In this document: positions 1-6,304 of the stretch, piece after piece
Position numbering within the stretch: the first letter of the stretch is position 1
Layout of the letters: every line of letters begins with the position of its first letter
DNA from: Globomyces pollinis-pini
Lineage: Eukaryota; Chytridiomycota; Chytridiomycetes; Rhizophydiales; Globomycetaceae
NCBI GenBank assembly: GCA_025399215.1
Contig: MU621555.1
Location: 1-10,498, forward strand
Length of the DNA stretch: 10,498 nt
Reading direction: 5' to 3'
The notes under the pieces: generated by a model
Database searches by the model: none
What the model was told of the DNA's origin: nothing
What the model saw: only the letters and a program-made list of their open reading frames with translations
Position numbers and translations under genes: made by a program

Positions 1-398
1 AACCAACAACCATGTGGACTTGCGTCCTAACCAAACAAAAACCACGTTGTTCAGCATTATCAATGCAGCACTGCATTTTTTTTCATGTTGTGGTGAAATA
101 TCTAAGCATTTCATGGTTTTCATACTAATTCTTAAGTGACTCTAGAAAAAGGATTGAAGACAAGATACCAAGATGAAAGATCATTTCCAGCGTCATTTGC
201 AGGCCATATTGAAAAATCATCAAACGGATTATTATCTTCAACATTGTATGAATCGCTATAGTTTCATCAAATGTTATGATTAGCAATTATTCTCGTCTTT
301 TTGATGTACAACTTGATCGTTACTTTGGAAATTTGTTACTATTACTAACTTGTCGTGCTTGGGTCTAGTTCCACTAACCCACGAACCCAACTTCCGTC
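1..398. other. Unresolved left edge with coding-like fragments on both strands
   Basis: No complete gene could be built here. On the plus strand, one frame is open from position 2 to a TGA at about 139. Another is open from about 140 to the stop at 257-259. A third runs from ATG 276 to TAG 366-368. The second and third join in phase if 246-283 (gtatga...ttag, 38 nt) is spliced, reading STFNYSRLFDVQLDRYFGN across the junction. A separate plus-strand ORF, ATG 173 to TAG 279-281, overlaps them. On the minus strand, an open frame of about 43 codons ends at TAA near 139 and also looks protein-like (it ends SSWYLVFNPFSRVT). The right strand cannot be settled by eye. The region may hold the 3' part of a gene entering from the left edge or the 5' exons of the ORF at 399. 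Confidence 0.3.
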
Positions 399-752
399 AT
401 GATCAATAGCAGAAGAATTCTGAACCTTTCTGGGTTCAGTGTGGCCAAAAGAATTTCCAAATCGTTGGACCTTAAAACCTTACCAATGAATTTTATCACA
501 TTAGTATTAACAGTACTTAACTTACAAAGACTACCAACGTTAGATGATAATGACAAAACACAAATAACCACCAAAACTGATATTGATTTCCAACCCAACT
601 TGATTATACACAAGAGAAAGGCTAAAACTTTAGATGAAATGTACTGTGTTGATGTAGTATATTGTGAAGATGGTGAGAATATTTTCTATTGTGATACAGA
701 TGATCGAACCGAGAGTTGTAAGAGTCTAGCCGATGATAATTTCCAGATTTGA
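399..752 (+). CDS. Hypothetical protein, 117 aa, possibly the last exon of a longer gene
   Basis: I do not recognise this protein. The reading frame opens after a TAA at 375-377, has its first ATG at 399 and ends with TGA at 750-752. The N-terminal third is basic (several Arg and Lys within residues 5-25) and contains ILNLSGFSVAKRISKSLD. That stretch faintly recalls the LNYTGF-K-I-KK-DK helix of SPX domains, but the rest of an SPX fold is not visible. Residues 80-117 are acidic with five cysteines and end in DDNFQI. A 26-nt segment inside it (511-536, gtatta...caaag, with TTAAC) has the form of this genome's introns. Splicing it would bring a stop at once, so I left the frame intact. The start is uncertain because the fragments just upstream could be earlier exons. 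It lies 120 bp before the next plus-strand gene. Confidence 0.4.
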   Translation: MINSRRILNLSGFSVAKRISKSLDLKTLPMNFITLVLTVLNLQRLPTLDDNDKTQITTKTDIDFQPNLIIHKRKAKTLDEMYCVDVVYCEDGENIFYCDTDDRTESCKSLADDNFQI

Positions 753-872
753 ATACTAAATATAATCTTTTAAAAGACTTAGTCCGATTGATACCAATTG
801 TATCATCTATTCATTTTAACAGACGCGTTATAATTATCAAACTTTTTGTTCTAATTTTGTTGACCATTTAAA

Positions 873-1712
873 ATGACATCTCCAAGAAATCTCTCACTTG
901 GAGTTGCAGCAACAGTCTTTGGAGTACTGATAACTCTATTATTGCAAAATATCCCAAATCCGAAAAAAATCAATCAAATATTGCAATTTCTACAATTACT
1001 CTTTTGTACAATCAATCAATTGTGTAGCGTTTTAATTATTGGCCATTCATCGATTAATTGTAGCCTCACCGCTGTCATTGAATTTGGATGCTACTTCCTG
1101 TTTTTGACGTTTATGGAATCGGTACTATTCTATCGTGGTTTGATGTTTACAAAGTACAAAAAGACGCTTCTATGTGTGATTTTTACGTTATGGGCCTCGC
1201 GAATTGCCCTTGGCATATATCAACTCACAACTATATATTCCGTATCTATTGAAAATGAATATTGTAACTTTATGGCCGACTTTAGCATTGCTGGACATCA
1301 ACTTTGGTTACAAATTGTTACTGAAGTTATTTTATTGATTCCATTCTTGGAAAAGATGTCAGAATTAATGCGATTACTCAAAATTGATTCTCAAACAGCA
1401 GCGGTTAATACCAGGAAATTAATGTTTGTGACTGTTCACAATATTGGCTGTACATTGCTTGTTATTATATCCCAATTTGTATGCAGTTATGTAACTGGGT
1501 TACCTGGAATTTTTCCATATTTGAGTATGGTATTTGGTGTAACGAATTTATCACAATCAGTGGCCGTTTTGAATGCAATGGAAGTTATGTCAACTCAACT
1601 TGTGGCTATTTTTAGGAATACGGGTAGTGTTGCAACATCAGGTAAATCAAACACCTCCAAAGTAGTCAAAACGGAAAAAGTAGGACAGAAATACGTATCA
1701 GAACTCAACTAA
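873..1712 (+). CDS. Seven-helix membrane protein, divergent relative of the adjacent array
   Basis: The uninterrupted 279-aa frame starts at ATG 873 and ends with TAA 1710-1712. Hydrophobic segments lie at about residues 8-25, 35-57, 66-88, 98-120, 137-158, 183-206 and 212-240, followed by a hydrophilic Ser/Lys-rich tail of about 35 residues. This layout (short loops, no long N-terminus, polar C-terminal tail) fits a small serpentine receptor. Like the three minus-strand paralogues, it has a Cys-x-Phe motif just before helix 5 (CNF at 131-133 versus CDF there) and a Leu-Asn-x-x-Glu motif in helix 7, so I infer distant homology. Identity is otherwise low. Ligand and signalling partner are unknown; transporter or sensor roles are not excluded. 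It is intronless, unlike the two genes at the right end of the window, and converges on the array across 164 bp. Confidence 0.75.
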   Translation: MTSPRNLSLGVAATVFGVLITLLLQNIPNPKKINQILQFLQLLFCTINQLCSVLIIGHSSINCSLTAVIEFGCYFLFLTFMESVLFYRGLMFTKYKKTLLCVIFTLWASRIALGIYQLTTIYSVSIENEYCNFMADFSIAGHQLWLQIVTEVILLIPFLEKMSELMRLLKIDSQTAAVNTRKLMFVTVHNIGCTLLVIISQFVCSYVTGLPGIFPYLSMVFGVTNLSQSVAVLNAMEVMSTQLVAIFRNTGSVATSGKSNTSKVVKTEKVGQKYVSELN

Positions 1713-1729
1713 GAATTGTAGATTAAAAA

Positions 1730-1735
1730 AATAAA
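1730..1735 (+). promoter_or_regulatory. Polyadenylation signal AATAAA of the 873-1712 gene
   Basis: A canonical AATAAA hexamer lies 18 nt after the TAA stop. It sits in an AT-rich stretch that contains repeated CTTTTTGATA-type words and a 7-bp inverted repeat (GATATCA...TGATATC, about 1763-1791). Confidence 0.5.
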
Positions 1736-1876
1736 TCTTTTTGATACTTAGATGACTCTTTTTGATATCATTTAATCTTTTGGTATGATATCTACTAATC
1801 TCTTAAGGTACAAATGCTGCTAGTTGTGTTACTAACCTAATGATAGCTTCAACGTAGTATATTTGGACAACATAAC

Positions 1877-2743
1877 CTAATTATAGACTTCTGAAGCCCT
1901 CACACCAGTTCCTTTTTCATTTGTTACTCTGCTCTTGACGCTTAACCCAGCAGCTTCTTTACTAGAATGAACAAATAACGTCTCGACATTTAGTAGCAAG
2001 AAATCCAAGTAGATAAACACATTGATGAGTAGAATTCGAATACTGGGATACTTTCTTAATGCAAAGTCCACAATCGTTTTGATTACACTAACTAGAAGGA
2101 TGAGTAGGATACGGTATCGAAATAACCAGTTGAATCTTGTCAATATAGAACTAGCAGTAGTACTCTTGGTTACTTTTTGGTAAATTTGTGGTCTGAAGAT
2201 AGATAAGTAGCCAAGATAGATTAAAAAGAGAACTGTATACGAAATCCAAATAACATTGCTAATAAGAGCTCCAGTTTGTGACAGAGTGAAATCACAAACA
2301 TTAAAAACCTTGAGGTTTTCTGCAATATTTTCAGGAGTTGGTAGGAACAGAATAATGTTATAAACCCTGAAACCCGCGAACAACATAGGGGATGAGAGAA
2401 GCAAGACATAAACCCATTTCTTTTGTTCAGATATACCAATAGAAGTTTGAAGAGAGTAATTCCACAAGATATAGATAATATAGACCACAGATAACCACAT
2501 CTGCAACACGTAAGATAAAACGTTAGAGTATGATAAGAATATGCAAACGCTTGGGTTGGTAGCAACAGTACATTGGAGAAGTGTTATTGGACATTGGATA
2601 AAAAACATCCAATTATGTAATCTTGTGACTATATTGATTGGTCGAAACAGTTGATTCCATTGAATGTAGACTAGATGCAGTTCGAGAAAAAGGGAAGACC
2701 ACATCAAGAAGGTATTGATTTGAATATACGTAAACGGATCCAT
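1877..2743 (-). CDS. Seven-helix membrane protein, array paralogue A
   Basis: This 288-aa protein starts at ATGGATCC (2743), encoding MDPFTYIQ as in both other paralogues, which supports the start. Seven hydrophobic segments lie at about residues 8-28, 41-62, 66-93, 109-133, 154-183, 208-229 and 234-260. A polar tail ends in EVYN. Conserved landmarks are HNWMFFI in helix 2, SEQKKW before helix 4, the loop FLPTPENIAENLKVFNVCDF between helices 4 and 5, RFNWLFRYRI before helix 6 and YLDFLLLNVETLF in helix 7. There are no introns. I infer a serpentine receptor or sensor of a lineage-specific family; no class A, B or C GPCR signature such as DRY or NPxxY is seen. It is the most diverged of the three at its N-terminus but nearly identical to copy B in the centre. 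Confidence 0.8.
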   Translation of the reverse strand: MDPFTYIQINTFLMWSSLFLELHLVYIQWNQLFRPINIVTRLHNWMFFIQCPITLLQCTVATNPSVCIFLSYSNVLSYVLQMWLSVVYIIYILWNYSLQTSIGISEQKKWVYVLLLSSPMLFAGFRVYNIILFLPTPENIAENLKVFNVCDFTLSQTGALISNVIWISYTVLFLIYLGYLSIFRPQIYQKVTKSTTASSILTRFNWLFRYRILLILLVSVIKTIVDFALRKYPSIRILLINVFIYLDFLLLNVETLFVHSSKEAAGLSVKSRVTNEKGTGVRASEVYN

Positions 2744-3133
2744 TTCTAAGAGAAAATAAGAAATTGACGCGAAACTAAAAAACTACTAGAATGAAGTAGT
2801 ATAACTGAATAGCATATCCCATAAAATTAATGAAATAACCAGTAGAAATATGTCAAAACGGCTGGTTCCTGATCTTAATTTTTTGGATATTATCGTTCAA
2901 ATGGACATAAAATTCTTTTGGAAATTTATAGGAACAAATTTAAGTCCTTAATACCTTTCAAAACTTCAAAATGAATTAATTAATAAAGTATTTGGAAGCA
3001 TTCTATAACTCGATTATATAAATTAAACAGTCTGAAGTAGTATTTTGATGATATATTTCGTAAGTACCGAGTAAAATATAACTATTTCCATCTGCTCATA
3101 CTAAATGTTGATTTCGATCATTTCCAAATTTAG
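2744..3133. other. Intergenic region between paralogues A and B
   Basis: This 390-bp AT-rich spacer holds the upstream region of copy A and the 3' flank of copy B (both minus strand). The only ORF of note is a 33-codon plus-strand frame at 2850-2951 starting MSKRLVPDLNF. It has no recognisable family and could be chance. No convincing RNA gene or repeat is visible. Confidence 0.5.
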
Positions 3134-3964
3134 TTATGTGGTCATTTTGGTTGGTCTCTGACCCAAACCAGCAGCTTCTTTACTAGCATGAACAAATAGC
3201 GTATCAACATTCAAAAGTAAGAAATCCAAGTAGATAAATACATTGATTAGCAAACTTCGAATACTTGGATACATTCTTAAAGAAAAATCGACTGTTGTTT
3301 TGATAATACTGACAAGAAGGATTATAAGTATGCGATATCGAAACAACCAATTGAATCTAGATAAGATCTTACTAGCAGCAGAACCTTTCGTCACATTCTC
3401 GTAAATTTCTGGTCTGACAATAGATAAGTAACCAAGGTAGATTAAAAAGATAATCGTGTACGAAATCCAAATAACATTGCTGATAAGAGCTCCAGTTTGT
3501 GACAGAGTGAAATCACAAACATTAAAAACCTTGAGGTTTTCTGCAATATTTTCAGGAGTTGGTAGGAACAGTATAAGGTTATAGACCCTAAAACCTGCGA
3601 ACAACATAGGGGATGAGAGAAGCAAGACATAAACCCATTTCTTTTGTTCAGATATACCAGTAGAAGTTTGAACAGAGTAATTCCACAAGATGTAGATGAT
3701 GTATACTGAAGATGACCACATTTGGAACACGTACGATAAAACATTCGAGTGTGCCAAGAATGTACAGAAAGTGGGATTTGTAGCAGCAGTACATTGAAGA
3801 AGAGTGATTGGACAGCAAATAAAAAACATCCAATTGTGAAATCGAGTGACCATGTTAATTGGTTTGAGAAGATGACCCCATTGAATCGAGATGAGGTACA
3901 GTTCTAGGAAGAGCGATGACCACATTAGGAAAGTATTAATTTGAACATATGTAAATGGATCCAT
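3134..3964 (-). CDS. Seven-helix membrane protein, array paralogue B, shortened tail
   Basis: The 276-aa frame starts at the MDPF methionine (3964) by alignment with the other two copies. An in-frame ATG 11 codons upstream (3997) would add a poorly conserved leader and is less likely. The seven helices and landmark motifs match copy A. Two regions, helix 2 to helix 3 and LYLISIQWG after helix 1, are closer to copy C, whereas the central 200 bases match copy A almost exactly. The tail after KEAAGL is only about nine residues (GQRPTKMTT) against 20 or more in A and C, so the C-terminal stretch of the tail present in the others (TG-x-x-AS) is missing. It is intronless. Function is unknown beyond a likely membrane receptor or sensor. 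Confidence 0.8.
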   Translation of the reverse strand: MDPFTYVQINTFLMWSSLFLELYLISIQWGHLLKPINMVTRFHNWMFFICCPITLLQCTAATNPTFCTFLAHSNVLSYVFQMWSSSVYIIYILWNYSVQTSTGISEQKKWVYVLLLSSPMLFAGFRVYNLILFLPTPENIAENLKVFNVCDFTLSQTGALISNVIWISYTIIFLIYLGYLSIVRPEIYENVTKGSAASKILSRFNWLFRYRILIILLVSIIKTTVDFSLRMYPSIRSLLINVFIYLDFLLLNVDTLFVHASKEAAGLGQRPTKMTT

Positions 3965-4079
3965 TTTGAGAGAATATAAAATGAAAATATTAGACAATAA
4001 CTGTATATGTCATTCGATCATTCGCACATGGCATACTGAAGAACACTAGATGGTGCAAGCAGTTAGGATATCAAAGATT

Positions 4080-4193
4080 TCACTTAAAAAGGTCTATTAT
4101 ACCACTCGCCAATTGATCGATTTGTTCATCAGAACAGATTGAACAGTGTAGGGCTTTTGAACGGGGATGGACTGAACAAAAATTCCAGAACAT
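4080..4193 (-). CDS. Possible small Cys-rich ORF, 37 aa
   Basis: The frame runs from ATG at 4193 to TGA at 4080-4082. It contains CSVHPRSKALHCSICSDE followed by an amphipathic segment EQIDQLASGIIDLFK. The Cys/His spacing (C-x2-H then C-x2-C) could bind a metal, but that is speculative. The frame stays open for about 13 codons upstream of the ATG, so it could also be an exon or a remnant. It may be chance in AT-rich DNA; I list it because the composition looks protein-like. Confidence 0.2.
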   Translation of the reverse strand: MFWNFCSVHPRSKALHCSICSDEQIDQLASGIIDLFK

Positions 4194-4356
4194 TGTTTTA
4201 ACTTGGGTGGACACACAACATGAGATTCTAATGGTAAATTTTTAATTCACATATCTGCACTAGGACTGCAATGGAATTTGTTAAGTAATGTTAAATAAGG
4301 TGTCAATTTTAATTCTCAGTTTTAGGATGTCTAAATATTGTAAAAGATACGACGTA

Positions 4357-4362
4357 TTTATT
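4357..4362 (-). promoter_or_regulatory. Polyadenylation signal AATAAA of paralogue C
   Basis: The plus strand reads tttatt, which is AATAAA on the minus strand. It begins a few bases after the stop codon of the 4369-5238 gene. Confidence 0.45.
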
Positions 4363-4368
4363 AAAACC

Positions 4369-5238
4369 TTAATAGTTGGCGGATGCCTTTATACCGGTTG
4401 CCCTCTTACTATCGCTAGCACGTTTACTCGTAGCACCAATTCCAGCAGCTTCCTTGCTAGCATGCAGAAAGAGAGTCTCGACATTTAAAAGTAAGAAATC
4501 CAAATAAATAAACACATTGATGAGTAATAGACGAATGCTTGGGTACTTTCGTAATGAAAAGTCGACAATCGTTTTGAATACGCTGACAAGAAGAATTAGT
4601 AAGATACGATATCGAAATAACCAATTGAATCTAGATAAAACCTTACTAGTTGCAGAACCTTTCGTCACGTTCTGGTAAATTTGTGGTCTGAAAATAGATA
4701 GGTAGCCAAGATATACTAAAAAGATAACTGTATACGAAATCCAAATAACGTTGCTAATCAAAGCTCCAGTTTGTGACAGAGTAAAATCACAAACATTAAA
4801 CACCTTGAGGTTTTCTGCAATATTTTCAGGAGTTGGTAGGAAAAGTACAATGTTATACACTCTGAACCCAGCCAATAACATAGGGGAGGAAAGAAGCAGA
4901 ACGTAAAACCATTTCTTCTGCTCAGATATACCAGTAGAAGTTTGAAGAGAGTAGTTCCACAAGATGTAGATGATGTATACTGTAGATAACCACATTTGGA
5001 ACACGTACGATAAAACATTAGAGTACGATAAGATGGTGCAGAAAGTAGGATCGGTAGCAGCAGTGCATTGAAGTAGAGTAATAGGACAGGAAATAAAAAA
5101 CATCCAGTTATGTAATCGAGTAACCAAATTAATTGGTTTGAGGAGTCTACCCCATTGAATCGATATGAGGTACAGTTCTAGGAAGAGAGACGACCACATG
5201 AGAAAAGTATTGATTTGAACATATGTAAAAGGATCCAT
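4369..5238 (-). CDS. Seven-helix membrane protein, array paralogue C
   Basis: The 289-aa frame starts at the conserved MDPFTYVQ methionine (5238). A further in-frame ATG at 5286 would add 16 residues not shared with copy A and is less likely. The bases just before ATG 5238 read gactaatttgttccag, which resembles a branch site plus acceptor, so a 5' leader intron is possible. The seven helices, the PTPENIAENLKVFNVCDF loop and the KEAAG helix-7 boundary are conserved with A and B. The tail is Lys/Arg/Ser-rich and ends TGIKASANY, matching copy A's TGVRASEVYN. In the C-terminal third it is closer to A, and in the N-terminal third closer to B. It is intronless and probably a receptor or sensor of unknown ligand. 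Confidence 0.8.
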   Translation of the reverse strand: MDPFTYVQINTFLMWSSLFLELYLISIQWGRLLKPINLVTRLHNWMFFISCPITLLQCTAATDPTFCTILSYSNVLSYVFQMWLSTVYIIYILWNYSLQTSTGISEQKKWFYVLLLSSPMLLAGFRVYNIVLFLPTPENIAENLKVFNVCDFTLSQTGALISNVIWISYTVIFLVYLGYLSIFRPQIYQNVTKGSATSKVLSRFNWLFRYRILLILLVSVFKTIVDFSLRKYPSIRLLLINVFIYLDFLLLNVETLFLHASKEAAGIGATSKRASDSKRATGIKASANY

Positions 5239-5611
5239 CTGGAACAAATTAGTCAAGAAAAGATGGAATATCGCGTCAATATTCATTTATTCATAGCGTT
5301 GAATACTAAAAACATGTGAAATAGTCCAATTGAGACGATAATATCTACATAATTTTAGCCTTAATTATTATATCTGTACCAGAGAATTAAAATGATTCTG
5401 AAAAATAGGATTATTTGCTGTCTACCAGGATAATACGATTCACGTCTATATTGCTAAAGATTTCTATTACTGTAAGTAATTATCTAACTGTATTGTGATA
5501 AGTAACTATCTGACTGTAGTGTGATTAGTAATTATCTGACTATATCAGAATAAACCACGATAAACTGTTCTAATATTAAATATAGGCAATTATCCAATTA
5601 TTACAATATGT
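5239..5611. other. Intergenic region upstream of paralogue C
   Basis: This is 373 bp of AT-rich DNA containing the presumed promoter of copy C (minus strand) and the 26-bp tandem repeat listed separately. No ORF of interest is seen. Confidence 0.5.
5474..5551. repeat. Tandem repeat, three units of 26 bp
   Basis: Units lie at 5474-5499, 5500-5525 and 5526-5551. Each has the pattern [at]agtaa[tc]tatct[ag]act followed by a more variable end; units 1 and 2 differ at four positions. The unit length equals that of a typical intron here. The first copy is preceded by gt, so that it reads gtaagtaat...tctaact, which is donor-like plus branch-like. Confidence 0.85.
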
Positions 5612-5887
5612 TTATTTAGATTTATCTAACTGAGCTAAAGAAGTGACACCAAATATGCAAAATAAGCAGCATTTAGACATATGAGATCCTAATTCATCAA
5701 CTAGGCAATCCATCGCTGCAATGGATGCCAAACAAGGAAAACAACCAACACCAATCAAATCGCATTCATAATTCAATGATTTTACATCGTCTCCGAAAGA
5801 ATTCTTTTTGTAGTGATTGACATCCATTTCTATGATTGGGTTAAACTTTGATGAACCCAAATGTGCCATCTTCCCCATTCCTTGCAT
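5612..5887 (-). CDS. Small Cys-rich hydrophobic protein, 91 aa
   Basis: The ORF runs from ATG 5887 to TAA 5612-5614, and an AATAAA overlaps the stop. The first 45 residues are polar. The rest is hydrophobic and Cys-rich: YECDLIGVGCFPCLASIAAM, then a spacer, then SKCCLFCIFGV and a short Lys-rich end. The CFPCL-A...CCL pattern loosely recalls PLAC8/cornifelin proteins (FCFPCLAC...ECCLCG), but the match is partial and the second Cys-rich half of that family is absent. It may be a membrane-associated small protein. The frame continues about 15 codons upstream of the ATG (to a TGA near 5935) with Gln-rich residues, so the start could be an exon boundary. I saw no clear splice structure. Confidence 0.5.
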   Translation of the reverse strand: MQGMGKMAHLGSSKFNPIIEMDVNHYKKNSFGDDVKSLNYECDLIGVGCFPCLASIAAMDCLVDELGSHMSKCCLFCIFGVTSLAQLDKSK

Positions 5888-6304
5888 TTGTTGCTGATTA
5901 TATATTTGATTGACAAATTGAGAATGAATTCATCGGGAATTTAAATTTGAATCGGAACATTAATGTCGTGTACGATGTGTGTACAAGTTAGATATACACC
6001 ATGTACAAGAGAATAACAAGTATTTTCAAATACCACTTTTAATTCTACTAAATTACTGATACTATAACCACTATTTAGGTTACTTTTATGTAACTACATA
6101 TTAGTAATGGTCGTTTGCAATTCCTATTTGTGGTCGTTTTGAGAATCTTATTAAAAATAGGGTTCTTTTATCAATAATTAAAGTACTGAATTCTATTGTC
6201 CCATCAATTACATTTCGTTTCTTTAGTGACGTGGATCAATCAATTAACAAGATTTTTTCAATTTTAAACAACTTGAACGATAGAGACAGGACGGGATATT
6301 CTTA
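5888..6304. other. Divergent intergenic region, likely two promoters
   Basis: This 417-bp spacer lies between the minus-strand Cys-rich ORF and the plus-strand GT71-like gene, so it probably holds the promoters of both. It is AT-rich, with a repeated GTACAAG word at 5981-5987 and 6003-6009. No ORF or structured RNA is recognised. Confidence 0.5.

Larger units (their letters stand above)
3965..4368. other. Intergenic region between paralogues B and C, with a short Cys-rich minus ORF
   Basis: This 404-bp spacer carries the upstream region of copy B and the 3' flank of copy C. An AATAAA signal for copy C is present on the minus strand at 4357-4362. A 37-codon minus-strand ORF (4080-4193) is described separately. 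Nothing else stands out. Confidence 0.5.

Noticed and set aside
374..613. Minus-strand 79-codon ORF opposite the 399-752 ORF
   Set aside because: It is dominated by Leu, Val and Ser runs typical of an antisense shadow. The plus-strand frame is longer and has a more protein-like end.
1738..1795. Hairpin and CTTTTTGATA repeats after the 873-1712 gene as a bacterial-type terminator
   Set aside because: The stem is only about 7 bp, AT-rich and lacks a GC-rich core, and the genome is eukaryotic with an AATAAA signal nearby.
2221..2565. Minus-strand ORF of 114 codons inside paralogue A (and similar ones at 3442-3744 and 4758-5018)
   Set aside because: These are alternative-frame shadows of the seven-helix genes. 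They recur only because the paralogues are nearly identical there.
5474..5551. CRISPR-like array
   Set aside because: There are only three adjacent units without spacers, in a eukaryotic setting.
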